A stretch of 64,000 bases of DNA, taken from contig JANTQA010000045.1 of NCBI GenBank assembly GCA_027625915.1, positions 3,596,001-3,660,000 of the forward strand. The letters are read 5' to 3'. The stretch comes from Anaeramoeba flamelloides (lineage: Eukaryota; Metamonada; Anaeramoebidae). The notes below the pieces were generated by a model. That model made no database searches and was not told the DNA's origin. It was given only the letters and a program-made list of their open reading frames with translations. This document shows positions 49,451-62,711 of this stretch, piece by piece (within the stretch, counting starts at the first letter, position 1; every line of letters begins with the position of its first letter). A program made the translations under genes and the position numbers.

Positions 49451-50370
49451 ATTTTATTTTATAACTCTACAATTTTGTTGGACTATTTTCCATCAATATT
49501 TCCTAGAATACAGTTTGAATTATTTCTTAAAAGGGTTCTAAGCAAGTAAAATCTTTCTGATAGGGTCCCTAATCTTCAATATGTAATACTGGTATTTGAA
49601 ATTTAAATTGTATACAATTTCAGTTGATTATTACTTTTCAATATCAAATTGTTGATTACATTTAACATTCAATGGTCCACTCAAAAAATCAAACCGAAAT
49701 TAAAAGTGCCAAACAAATAAAGTAAGATCACAAATTACGATCTCTTTCTTCGAAAGTTCCATTTGTTGAAAAAAATAGTAAACGAAGATGAAGTGAAATT
49801 TTTTTCCCATTGGTTGTTTAAATACCAGTAATTTACTTTTTCAAGTATTTTAGCCTATTTGAGAATAATGAGATAATTTGTCACCAAATAAGAGTATTAT
49901 CATCTAAGACATAATCCTTAATTGATGGGGTTTAGTCAAACTCAAGTTGTTTAGTTCTTGAAAAAATTATTTTCTAATGACTTATTTACAGTAAAAATTA
50001 TTTGGGAAAAAAATATTTTTTTTGAATAAAAGATTCTATTTTAACAAAATAATATTTCTAAAATAGTTTTTGGAGTAAAAGTTTGTCTACAGTAACAAAA
50101 CTAAATCATTTTACAATATAACAACGAAAAATTTTCAAATTACTTTTTACCTCATTTTTTGTAAAATTTCTCTACCTTAAATAATCGTTCTTTGAAAAAA
50201 ACCAAAATCTTCAAAAAAAAAAAAAAAAAAAATAAAAGAAAAAATATAAAATATAACATCTCGAGACAACAAAAAAAGGGAAACAAACCCAAAAAATAGT
50301 TTTAGAAAAACCCAAAACTCAAATCCTCAACAAAAGTATTTTTTCTCAACCAAAATAAAAAGGTTTTCAA

Positions 50371-52806
50371 ATGAATCAAAATGATCCCTTTCGAAGAAAT
50401 AATAAAGATTTTCAACTATTCAAAGATATTACCTTTTTAACTAGTAACCGTATCTATTCCTTTTCGTTTGGGGGCACAGAGTACAAGACATTAGAGAATG
50501 ATGAAGTGGCTGTAAAAAATGAAAAAACAGAAAAAAATTAACAAAAAGAAAATCTGCTTGTAAGCAAAGCTTCTGATCTTTCTTTAAAAATCTCACCTGT
50601 GATTGGCGATTTGGCAAGAAAGATCTCTGAAAAGAATTTAAGGCCCTTGATAATTAGCAAGAGAACTGGTTTAAATCCCAACCCTTATCCACTGCATTCA
50701 ATGACTCGAAAAACAAGTCAATCTTCAATTTTAGTTTCTGAACCACTTCGTAAGCCACCCAATCCTGATTTAAATAGAACCTTAGGAAACCAATTACTAA
50801 AAAATCGGTTAAATTCGATTGGTAGGATGAATTTGATCAATACAGCAAAATCCAAAAGCACAAATATAATCAATTCCAGACACCCAAACCAAATTTTTGA
50901 GAATGAATTTGAACCTGAAATCCAAGGCTTTAATCAAGCTGAAGAGCATTTTGAGTTCAATCCAGTTTTAATTAATAAATTGACTTCACAAAAGGAGATC
51001 GATGTTTATTCGCCAACACTGGTACAAAGGAAAAGCAACATCTTATTTCGGCCAACAAATTCACTAATTTCTGTCTTGGACACTCAAATGAATAATACTG
51101 ATCTTAAAGGGAGGAGTATTAGTTCTGATTCTGAAGAAGAGGAAGAGGAGGTAATGGGTTTACCTCAAGGAAATTTAGAAAACGACGAATTAGATAAATT
51201 TTTAGGGTTTGAAAAAATCAAGAAAGTTAATGGGGCAAGTAAGGAAAAAAAAGGAGCACTTTCATCTTCAAAAAAAATGATTAAAGAATCGGAAAGTGTT
51301 GACGACGAAGATGATGATGGTCATGGTGATGATGACGACGATTATGATGATGATGACGATTATGATGGTGATGGTATTGATGGTAATGATGATTATGATG
51401 ATGATGATTATGACTATGAAAAAGAAAAAGAAAAGGAAAAACAAGTAAAAAAAGCGTGTTCTAATAATTTCTCCAAAAAACATAAGAAGAGACAAAAAAG
51501 AGAACCAAAAATGAAAAATAAAGGTCGGCTTAGAAATAGAAATAAAAAAGCATACAAAACCAAAGCCCAAACCAAGCCAAAAATTCAAAGTGTAATCTGT
51601 AATAATAGGAAGAATACTAATGATAATAAGAAAATACAAACAAAAAGAGTCAAAGAGTATAATGATCATGAAGAAGAAAAAAGAAAAAGAGAATTAACCA
51701 TTAAAAGGGTGAATCCACACAGTGGTTCTACAAAAACAACATCAGATAATTCTGGTTCAACAATAATTGAAGCTGGTAAGGATGTTTTTAAATTAATGGT
51801 TGGCCAATTGTGGGTAATTATGGGAGGGGGTACCATTAAGGCCCTAAAACCATATACCATAATTTTTGCAGAAAAAATTGGAAAAGTTTTTTCGGCCAAT
51901 GGAAACGAAGTGCAAGTTATGAAAAGCCAATTAAAATATTTATTATCAAATTCAAGAAGAACTTTTACAGAATTTATTTTGGAGATTTTTATAGGTGTGT
52001 TGTCCTTAATTTATGGTGACTCGATACCAGAAATAACTCACGAATTTTGGAATGTCCTTGAAGAGCTATGTGAACAGAATGTTCCGTCATTGGATGAAGA
52101 AGGTAGTGAAGGCCAAGAAATAATAATTGAAAATACAAGCGAACGCAGGGGTAGTGGTAAAAGTGGAAGTGGAAATGGAATCGAAAAGAAAACAAAGGAT
52201 GAAAATCAATCAACTGGGACAGATCCTGTTAGCTTAAAACTTGAAAAAATTTATGAAAAAATTTATACACGGAATGTTTTAATGTATTGGTTTAATAAGC
52301 GGTTTTCAGAGCGTTTAGGGCAATATTTCCCAACAAAGGAACAAAAGTTATTTTGAGAGCATCATATCTTTTATTTAGGAAAATCGAAATTTTTATTAAG
52401 CTGCATGCTATTGGCGAAAGAAATGTTTTTTAAAAGAAAAAATCTTGAAAGTTATTTCCATTTAATTTCGAGATCCTATAATGAAGACCCTTTAAATTTA
52501 TATTTCCATAATCGTGGTGAAAAACTCAAAATTGTTAAAGTTTTCATCAGTGAGTTTGGTTTAAATAATGGAGATTATTGGTAAATGATTTCAAACGATT
52601 ATATTACAAGAATGGGTTTTAACCCAAATAATTCTTTGCAGTATTTTCCTTTTAAAAATCTTATCAATAACCCTAAATTATTAAATTTATGTCAAGGGGC
52701 AATAACAGAGGAAACACAACAAAAATATAGAAAAAAATTAACACGGTTAAAAGAAACTAAAATTCCCTTTAAACCGTATTGGTTATTAAAAAAAAAATTA
52801 AATTGA
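50371..52806 (+). CDS. Unidentified intronless protein, one frame crossed by three in-frame stops
   Basis: One reading frame runs from ATG 50371 to TGA 52804-52806, 811 codons, with in-frame TAA at 50539, TGA at 52354 and TAA at 52582. Protein-like composition continues in the same frame after each stop, so there are four open segments of 56, 604, 75 and 73 codons. The largest has a Ser/Pro/Asn-rich N-part, an acidic Asp tract (about 51300-51420), a Lys-rich tract, and a more ordered C-part (VFKLMVGQLWVIMGGGTIKA, FTEFILEIFIGVLSLIYGDS). Later segments include LNLYFHNRGEKLKIVKVFIS and ITEETQQKYRKKLTRLKETK. I do not recognise the family and see no viral or transposon hallmark. It may be a recently inactivated host gene, a gene needing stop readthrough, or an assembly-error case. 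If only the main segment is used, an ATG-start protein would end at 52356. Confidence 0.6.
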
Positions 52807-53104
52807 GAATCGTTTTAATTCAATTCTTCATTGAAAATTGTATTTTTTTGTTTTTCTATTTTTATTGGGTGAGAAGTGTAAATTATACTCTCTCAAGTGC
52901 TCTTATACTTAAATTCCTATTTCCAAAATTTATAAGTGAAATATAGGTTCCGTGATTATTTATTAATGAAAATAATTTTTAATTATCATGTTTTAAAATT
53001 AATTCATTGAACTGTTTTTCTTTTCCTTCGTTTTGAAAGAATAATATAATATTTCCCTAGGAAGGTAATAAGTATATATTGCGGTCAACGTTTTATATTG
53101 TTTC

Positions 53105-53440
53105 CTTGTGTAATATTATAAGTAAACTTTGTTCCAGTCAAAGCATACTCAACATTTTTTTTGAAATATCAATTATTTTTTATAATTGGCCTTTGAAGGT
53201 TAAATAAGAAATTAGTAGAATAATACACATCAAAGAATAGTTGATATATATCTGAAATAAAACTAATAAATTAAAATATTTTATTAAAAATTTCAAAAAC
53301 CGCAAATTCTCTGGGTTAAATTGAGAAAACCAGCAATGTTCATTTTGATCTTCATTTGAAAATCAAATAAAATCCCAATATAAATAAATATTATTTCTTT
53401 ACAATCATTTCTAATGTTTCGGTAATATTAAAATAACATC
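53105..53440 (-). repeat. Repeat C copy 4
   Basis: Reverse-oriented. Its plus-strand text has TAATTGGCCTTTGAAGG and TCTGAAATAAAACTAATAAA, the complements of the copy 2 and copy 3 blocks. Confidence 0.6.
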
Positions 53441-53585
53441 TTTTTATCATGCGACTATCGATCTTGTAATAAAAAAAAAATTTGCAAATGAATTATGTAT
53501 CAAAAAAATTGAAAAAAAAAAATCAAAAAATGTGAAAAAATATTTCAATTTAAACATTTCCAAAATCATTTTTTTTCTTCTAATA

Positions 53586-54122
53586 TAAACTATATTCCAA
53601 AAATTTGGGATGTAGTTTATATAGTGGAAAGAACATCAATACCACACTTTAAATTCAATTTGTTAAGGATTTTGATTTTACAAACTATTTCATTTTTTGT
53701 GTTTTTTGTTTTCTTTTCATTTCCTTTTTTGTAGTTAGGTAATCTGTTTCCTTAGATCTGGAAATTTTTTTTTTTCAATGGTTGATAGAAGGTTATTATT
53801 GAGTATGCTAAAATCGAAAATAACATACAATTGGTTGATGGTCTCTTAACATTTGATAGATCAACAATTTTTGGTGAAATTTCAACAAATCTACAAATAC
53901 ATTTTTTGTTCAACTCGTTTCTTTATTTTGGATACGCTTGTTTTTATTTTTGAGTTTTATATTTTTTTCTTTTATTTGGGTTAAAATGATTACTAATTAA
54001 AACATTAATGCTAGGGTAACACAAATGTTTTTTTATATTACTTTTGGAAAAATACAATAAATTGTGTTTTTTTTTTCCTATTATTGATTTTGGGTCGGTC
54101 CAAATTTTTGGAATCGGGTTTA
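53586..54122. repeat. Repeat A copy 5 (MITE-like, reverse orientation)
   Basis: Starts TAAACTATATTCCAAAAATT and ends GGAATCGGGTTTA, inverted ends. The interior is very close to copy 4 (ATGGTTGATAGAAGGTTA). Confidence 0.75.
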
Positions 54123-54899
54123 CATCCTGTCCGCATAAATATGTGTAATACACCTCCAGAAACGGGGTTCGTTTGACTGGAAAATGCTTTATATACAGTA
54201 AAATTTATTTTAATTATTTTTATTGTAAATTAATAATTATTTAAGTAATTCAGTGAATGTTAGCAATTGTATAATTGTTGAACTTGATGGATAACTTTAA
54301 TATTTTTTATTGATGAACCAGATTTTATTTTTTGGATTATTTGAAAATATACTGGGGGGGGTCTAATTGTATTTTTTTTTTTTTCTTTTAAATTTAAGAA
54401 ATAAAAGGAAATTTTGTTTTATTTGGTTTTTATTTGAAAAATTAAAAAAATCAAAAAGATAATTTACTAAAATGTAAAAAAAAAAGTAAATTTTTTGCTT
54501 TTCTTATATTCTTTTGAATCTCTACGATTTCAGGATATACACTTAACTGGTAGAATCCAACAAATCATTATAATCGTGATGATAAATTACTTTTTTAAGG
54601 GGTTTTAAAAAGTGCCATATCCCATTAAAATTTTATTGTGTATTATTTTGTTAAATTATATTGATTTTTATCAAGAGAAAGATAAAATGATTTTCTATTT
54701 TTTTAAAAAAATGATTTTTTTTTTTTTTTTGCAAAAATCTTTATATATTTCATTTTAAGTCTTGTTGGGTGTGTGGAATGAAATTTTTGTGTTTGTTTTA
54801 TCTATTTTAGTAATACGTGAATTGATTGGGGCGTTTGGGTAGTGTGTAGTTTATATTTTATACATAAGTATTACCAATGTTGTTACAACATCTTTAATT

Positions 54900-56800
54900 T
54901 AAACTTTTAAATAATTTGATTGTTGGTCTATTATACAGAGAATTTTTATTGAATAATTGTTTATTTTTTGTAATAAGTTTCTTAATTTTTTTTTTTTTTA
55001 TCTAAGGTTATATGTGAATGTTTTTCAGAATAAATTGTCCATATGTAATTTTTTAAAATCTTGTGATATATCTTTTTTTTCTTTATTGGGTGTTAATCCA
55101 AATTGAGCCCATATTTGATATTTGAAATATGAATTCTTTATCCATTTAATTTTTATTCTCTTTTATAATAGCAATTAAATCATTGTGGATATTTGATAAT
55201 GAATTGGTGACATTATTATTTTTAAGACAAGGAAGTGTGAAATGAGAGGAAATTAAATCGACAGGGATTTCCTTGGAATTTTACCAAGTCCTTCTCCTTA
55301 ATATATTTTTATAAAAATTTTTTGATAATTTTATATAAAATGTTTTTTTTTTTGTTTGTTTTTTTCATTATTTTAAAACTAATTTGGTCAAAAAAGTCAC
55401 TTATATTTGCCATTAATATATAATATATATGATTTCCATTTTTAATATTCGATTTTATCCTCTTCTAGATATTTTAAAAGTTTAGTACTGCAATACGTGT
55501 CTCAAATTTCTTTCCAACCCCAAATTGTTCATTTATGGATAAATACCTAAAGGGGTTCAAGTAGATAATGTATACATTTTTATTAATAATCCTGGCATGG
55601 GTTGATTAATTGAAATTGTCATGTCTTTCAAGGATACCCATTCATTTACTTTTTTTGTGAATAAATAAAATTGAACTTTGATTGATATATTAATTTTTTT
55701 AAAAGTTGGGGTTAATTAATGATTTATTAAATATATCATGGATTGGGTTTAAAAATATTTGATAGTTTCATTACCCAATTGACTATTTTTATTTATTTTA
55801 TAGAATCTCCAATCTATTCTATTTAAAAAAAAAAATCCAATCCGGTTTAAAATGTTTAACAATGGTTGTGATATTTGCTATTTACTATATGTGTTCAAAT
55901 TCGGTCACATCAATATTATCTCCGCAAGGACTATGTTTCTACTCTAGATAGTGTTGGGTTATACTGTTATTTTGCATTCACTATACAAAAAGATGTTATA
56001 TTTCTGAAACAATGGTCCACAAAAATTGTAAATTTCTAATATAAAATCAAAACAAAAAATAACAATTTCCAAACACATTTTTTGAATGGAAATTTAAAAA
56101 AAAAAAAAAAAAGACTTTAAGGGATTACCAAGTACAAGTTCAAATTTGAAAGCATTCCAAGTTTTTAATAGTTACTGTAATGAATATTTAATACCGCTTA
56201 ATATTTTTTTTTCTGTTATTAGGTTTGAAAAAGAAAATTTAAAATTATTAAAATCATATTTTGGTCGGATATAAGATGGGTAAACTGTTAAAAATTGTTG
56301 GAATGTGAAAATTTCATATTTTTTGAAAAAGAAATTATCAATTAGTAAATTTAACTGGGATTAGTAAACTCTGTCATGGGTGTTTTAACCAACAATTACG
56401 GTGTTTTCATATGAAAATGAAGTCCTAACCTGTTAAATATTTGAAATATTCAATCTTGAACCTTGTAATGGTCAAAATAAAGCCCAACAAACATTATAAT
56501 CAGTGTTTCAACTATAATGGGTGCCTTTGTTTTCTTCTTGTTCTGATGGAATATGTAATTCCCTACCCAGTGGTGTACCCAAGTTAAACTCAATTTTGAA
56601 GGTCAAGACTATGATGTTTTTAGTAACTTTTATATGAGGAAGAAAATTTGTTGAAAATTTTTCCCAATTTTTCTCTGTTTTTTTGAAAGAAGATTTGTGT
56701 TTTTTATGATAAAATTATTCTCTATTTGTTGAGATAAATTTTCACAATTTGATCCTTTATTTTGAGAATTTAGATTCAAATATTAGAAATTTAAAAAATT
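54900..56800 (-). pseudogene. Decayed mobile-element-like coding remnant (fossil)
   Basis: A stretch with no long frame, but with several short minus-strand blocks of protein-like composition in a T-rich background. The blocks fall in different frames and are interrupted many times, so the remnant is clearly broken and old. One block contains a phrase loosely like the catalytic core of a retroelement integrase (FVDHCFRN). That likeness is weak, so the family (an LTR-type retroelement or another integrase-bearing element) is only a guess. No terminal repeats were seen. It could instead be a decayed host gene. Confidence 0.3.
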
Positions 56801-57619
56801 AATACCATATTTATTCAGGGTTTGTTTGTTTCTTTGTCCGGTGATGTATAGGTCTTCTATAAAAAAAAAAACTTCATTTTAATACAAAAACACAGATTCA
56901 AATTTTTGATAAGCATTATTTTGACAACAGTATAAACTAATAATTATAAATATTGATCACTTTCTATATATCTGTTATTCAGTTGAAAATGATATACTAA
57001 TATCTCTAAACAAATTAAATGAAATAAATCTCAAGGAACTAATTTCAACCAAGATAATTTTCAAATATTATGTTTAATTAAAAATCATATAATAGATAAA
57101 GTTAGAATTAATTTTTGAAAAGGAGTTTAAAATCTAATTGCCTTTTGAGTATAATTTACCCGTCATCAATAAAAATAATAAAAAAAAATAAACAAAATTC
57201 TAAAAATACGAATTTTTTTTCTCTTTAATTGATCCGCTAAAATTTGATTAAAGATCAAAATATAAATACTCCTTCGAATTATTAACCAAAACAAACTAGA
57301 GTGAATTAAGAAAATATTTTTTCATCAATGAAAGAGTTTTTTTAAATAACATCTATTTAACATTGTTGTGGGGGTTTCAAAACACTTTTAGTATCTTAAT
57401 TATCTTGATTTAAAATTTAATTTTAAAAATTTCTTAAAAAAAACGTTAATTTTTCAAAATTTGAAAACAAAAAAATATCACAATGTTTAAAAACTCTATA
57501 AGTGTTGATGATTTTGTATCTTTTAATCAAAATTAAAATTAAAAAATTGTTTCTTTGATTTGGTTTTTGTATTTTAAACATTTATTTTAATTTTAATTTC
57601 AAAATATTTTTTTTGAAAG

Positions 57620-59048
57620 ATGAATCTCCAAAATCATTTGGAAAGCTTTTATGAAAACCCAAATTTTGATATTTTTGAAGAACATGGGCAAACTTCACCT
57701 CGTAAAAGAAAGATCAGGAAACATAATAATAAAAAGAAAAAACAACTCCTGAAAATAAAAGGTAATATGGCGCTTACCAAATCACAAAAAAAATCACTTC
57801 GATCTAAACGCAGGAGGAAAAACACCAAACACTCCCATGTTAGATCAAATTCTACACAAATTTTAATTTTAACTCCCCAGGTAAGAAATTGTTTTTATAT
57901 TCTAACACTAAAAGGTTGTCTATTGAACTATGTTGATTCTATCTCTTTTCAAGTTATGAAAATAAAAACAAAGAGAGAGACAATTCTTTAAAATCAATAA
58001 TACACAATTATTTTTTATTTGAACCACAAAAGCCGAAAAAAAAAAAAAATTATTTAAACTAACCGTTATTTTTTCTATTATTTTGAAAATTTTGTTTCCA
58101 AAATAGCCAAACAAAAGAAAAAGAAAGCTTAAAAATGATGAACAAGAATTCAAAGAAAACAAAGCTTTAGGTTCTCCTAAAAAAAACGGCCAAACAAAAA
58201 GTGGGAGGATTGGGAAGAACGCAGAACAAGTCAGAGATCTTATTGATGAGCAACATGATAAAAAAAAAGAAAGCTTGAATATGAGAAGATATCGGGAATG
58301 TGAATTGTATTTCCCCCCAAGAAGATCAAAAACAATGAAACTAAGAAAGAAATCCTTTTTACTCAGCCACACGAGAACAAGGCATCTTAAAAAGAAAAAA
58401 GTGAAAAAAACAAAAAAAAAGACGAGTAAAAAGAGATCTCTCAAGGATCATCTTTGCATTTCCGTAAATAACAACGCACAAGACTTTGATATACACTGCC
58501 AAGATAGCGGCGTGAGTACACCCCGCAAATTGCAGAGATCACTTTCTTCACATGAAGAGAAATTAATTGATCGATCACTCTTAACAAAAAAAGAAAGAAC
58601 CGAAATGATCTTTGAATTGGTGCCATCTTTTGCGAAATTGTTAACCCTCACAAACGGTACAAACTATTTTAGTCATTTCCTAAAATCAGAATATTCAAAT
58701 GAAAATTTGGAATTCTATCTTGATGTGTGCAAATTCAAAAAATTACAACACGATACCAACGAGCAAGAAATCACCGAGCAAACAAAAAGAATCATTGACA
58801 CTTATATCCGAAGCGGCGCAGGATTAGAAATCAATATTGATTATTTCCTCCGTAAGCAAATTCTTGCCATGTCGACAAAAAAACCCTTATCACTTACAAT
58901 TTTCGATTCAGCCCAACAAAAAATATTCAATTTAATGGAATCAGATTCCTTTCAAAGGTTTTTTACACACCCAATAGCAAAAAAATTGTACCTTGAGTTG
59001 AAAAAAAATAAAAAAACAAAGAAAAATATATTGAAAACAAAAAACTAA
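57620..59048 (+). CDS. RGS-domain protein with long basic N-terminal region
   Basis: Probable regulator of G-protein signalling, accelerating GTP hydrolysis by G-alpha subunits. Exons 57620-57880 and 58107-59048 join at phase 0 (donor CAG|GTAAGA, acceptor AATAG) to 400 residues; the intron is 226 bp. The RGS domain lies at about residues 261-385: FAKLLTLTNGTNYFSHFLKS, then SNENLEFYLDVCKFKKL (the conserved E-N-L-xF-W/Y-L core), then FDSAQQKIFNLMESDSFQRF near the end, a typical RGS C-terminus. The first 260 residues are unusually basic, with several Lys/Arg clusters (SPRKRKIRKH, SKRRRKNTK, KKKKVKKTKKKTSKKR) and Ser/Thr sites, and contain no other domain I recognise. The clusters could be nuclear or nucleolar signals or bind acidic membranes. 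Confidence 0.88.
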
Positions 59049-60099
59049 ATCTCCTTAATCATTTTTTTATTTTGTTTGTTAACTAACCATACCCACTACC
59101 ATTTATTCTGTTTTTATTTTCCCCTTTGCCGATTTTCTTTCCTTTTTTTTTTTTTTCCAAATCAAATATTATCTTCATCACCCTTTCAAATATTGATCCA
59201 ATTATCATACAAATATACCGAGGAATGTTATATTTGATATTGGAATTGTATATATTGAATTTTTTTTTTCATTTATAAACAAGTTTATTAACTTTTTTAT
59301 TATTAATATTTTTATATTTTTTAATAACTTTATTTGTCCAGAAATTGTAAAATTTTTAATTTTACAACACTTAAAATAAAATTTACTTTTTTTTTTAATT
59401 CTTCTTTTTTTTTTCTGTTTCAAATATTTTTAGAATAAAAAACACATATCTTTCTAAATTCAAATACACTTTATATAAAAAAAACACTAGTATTTACTAA
59501 ACCCTGAAAGAACATGTGAAAGAATATATAGAAGTTAGACGATCAACAGTGTTAACATTTTGATTCCTTTTTGAAAAAAAAAAACCCAAAAAATTTTCTT
59601 TTTTTATCCAATAGAACCAATATTTACATATCCAAATTATTTTTGGACAAAGAAATTTATATAAATATGATTATATAAAGAGAGAATTAAACTTTTACTT
59701 TTTTCTTGAAGTAGAAATTATTATTAAGTATTATCAAACTAAAAATAAAGAAAAAAAAAAAATAAAATAATAAAGTACCCATCTATTTAATTACCCAAGT
59801 TTTCAAATTACCACAATAGAAATAATTACATATTTTTATCACCACTTAACAACTATTAAATAAAAATTATACATTGTTGAATCTACAAAATATCCAGATG
59901 ACAAAGATACACATACATGTACACCGATATACTTTGGATTTTGTTTTGACAAAAATAATAATTATTTATTCAAATATTAATTCGATTTTGATTTGAACTT
60001 TGAAAAGTCCCAACATAAATAATAGGAATTTAGTTAACTTTATTTTTTTTTCATTTTTCTATCTTAATAATAAATTTAAGAAATAAATATAATCTAAAA

Positions 60100-60420
60100 T
60101 AAGATTTCTAATTTTGTTGAAATATCACCAAAAAATACCATTCATCCAAAAGTTATATATTATCAACACATTCTATATTAATTTTTCTCTTGAAAAGAAC
60201 CCAACTTTAACCTTTTAGTAGCAAAAATTGCGAAAAATTTTTGTGATCTAACATAATAGAACTCCCCACTGGAAAAAGGAAAGGAAGAAAAAAAAAAAAA
60301 ACAGAAAAGACAAAAATAGTTTCTGATAAATTCAAAATTATTTCTAAATTAAATTACCAAATATTATTTTTTATTCTTTCAACTATTTTGGCAGTAACCA
60401 TAATTTTTGAATTTAGTTTA
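60100..60420. repeat. Repeat A partial copy 6
   Basis: Matches the second half of copy 2, including AAATTCAAAATTATTTCTAA and the terminal TTTGAATTTAGTTTA. The left part is missing or too diverged. Confidence 0.55.
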
Positions 60421-62711
60421 TTTATTATACCCACCACATTGATAATTTACCTTTATTCTTGACCTCCAAATATTTATATTATACCAAGATTATACAGCAT
60501 CAAAAAGAAACAAAGATAAAAAAGAAGAAAAAATTAAATAATACACTGAAAAAAAGAAATTATGACCCAGGGAAAAATTTTTTAATATGTATTTTTATTA
60601 CAAAAAAGTACTGGCAAAAAAAAGTAGTTTATATTAAAAGAACAATCAAATTAACCCCAGATAAAAAAATATACTGTTTCTACCAATTATATCAACTATT
60701 ACAATTTAAATTTACTTTCATATCTTATTTTAAAAAAAATTCTTAAGAGTTATTTTTGAAATCCTAAAAACATCTAAATTTTTGAATAAATTTCGAATAA
60801 TTGATCAAGTAAAGAAAAATCCATTATAAAAAAGAGTATTACAATATATATATCTATCTCTGAGGCTCATACAACTTACTAATGATTATCAAAATACACA
60901 AATTGATAGCATGACACTGGGTATGATATTATGGAATTATACCACTTTTGCTTGATTTAATTCAAATAAAATAAAAATAATTCCTTTAAATCTTCGAGAA
61001 AAAAATCAAAAAACAAAAAAACCAAAAAACAAAAAAAAAAAACAAAAATCCCAAAGGATTATTCATTAGAAAAAAAACCAATTCACAAGAAAAAAGTTAA
61101 ACATATTCTCAACATTATAACCCCCCCCCCTTTTTTTTTTTTTTTTAATTCAAAGGTATCACAATTTAGATTTCCAAAAGATTAAATTTCAATAGTTTGG
61201 AATAAATTGTTTAATTTCAGCATAAAATCAATTTAATTTGATTTCATCTAATTTATGGTTATTATTTAACCAACTATATTTGACAAAAAATGATTTTTTA
61301 CCATTCTTGAGAGAAAAAAAACCCATTTGAGTCTAGGAAAAATTAAAAAAAATATTCGAGATCTTATAGAGTACCAAAGAGCGAACCTTTGGTACAAACA
61401 CAGCTTTTTTTTTAAATTATAATTTATTTCGATGTAAATTAGAAATTGAATATAGCTCTTTGGTATTTTTATTCTAAACTATATCCTTGTTTTTTATTTC
61501 TAATTTTTGAAATCGATCCTACATCAAATGTGAATTTGTTTTTGATTGTTATTAGGTTACTGTTAAAAATTTCAATTTTTTTTTATTCCATTTCAAAAAA
61601 GTATTTTTGATCTTAAAGCACTAGTCACAATATAAAAGAAAAAAATGTCCTTTTTTTTGTCATTGTTTTTCGATCTCCTTTTTCAAAAACAATATGAACT
61701 AAAAGTTGTCTGAAATGTAAAAACGGCTATTATTTAAACCTAAGTAATTAAAGCAAATTTCAAAGATAGGGGTAGATTTTTGATCAGAAAAAAATTTGTT
61801 TAATTGTTTTTTTTTTTTTTTTTGAATAATAATGTATTTTACTAAAGTGTTTAGAGATAATAATAAATATAGATTGATAAATAAAAATATAGTGTAATCA
61901 TTTTATTTTTTGAAAGACAAATGAAAAAAGAAAAAAAATAATAATAAAGTTTGCCACTAATTTTGAAATATTGGATTACTTTGTACAAAACTATACTTTT
62001 AAGATATTCCAAAAAAGTTTATTTAATAAAAATGTTAAAAAAAGAATTGAAATTTTTTGCTTTTATTCTGTGACCAGGACTTTAATAACTCTTCACTTAT
62101 CCTCTGCCCCCTGTTAATATTTGGTTTTTTCCTTTATGAATTGGCCCCACTTTTCATTTTCAGTAAAGTTTATAATAAAAAATTGTGCTGAAAGCTATTC
62201 TTTGGTTGTTAGTTATTATTTTTTATTAATTAATAATTTGCTTATCTCCCACTATACCCTAGAACTACTTCAAATCTTAAATTAATACCTTCAATTCAAC
62301 GATTTATAATTCAAATTTCATCATTGAATTCCCAAAACCTCAAACCCCCTATTACTAAACTAAGAATTTTTAATCACACACTATAAATTCAAATATAAGT
62401 CATAAAATTTACAAAATAAGGTACAATAAAAAAAACTAATACACAAAAAAAAATTGGTCTTAATAATCAACAATCATTTTGTATTTTCAACCTAAACAAT
62501 AATAGATAAAAAAACCCTATTCCTAAATAATCAAGAATTGTACCTTAATATTTTTTTTTTTTTTTTTTTTTTTTTTTGTGCCTTATTTGATTAATCAGAA
62601 TGTCCATCAAAAAATACGAGCACTTTCTTTTTTAATTTTATGCATCATTATTCTTTAAATAATCCAGAGACTTCGTTTTTGATAGCGTATAAATTTTTTT
62701 GATTTAGAATG

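Larger units (their letters stand above)
46550..50370. other. Gap between the DENN-armadillo gene and the interrupted intronless gene
   Basis: Contains repeat D copy 2 (about 48040-49450) with repeat E copy 2 nested inside it. The small frames here are low-complexity and not called. Confidence 0.5.

Noticed and set aside
51268-51669. 133-codon minus-strand frame opposite the Asp/Lys-rich tract
   Set aside because: It is the complement of GAT and AAA repeats, giving only Ile/Phe runs; no independent coding signal.
60459-60746. 95-codon plus frame rich in Lys and Tyr
   Set aside because: Starts without ATG, composition follows the local A-rich sequence, and no neighbours support it.
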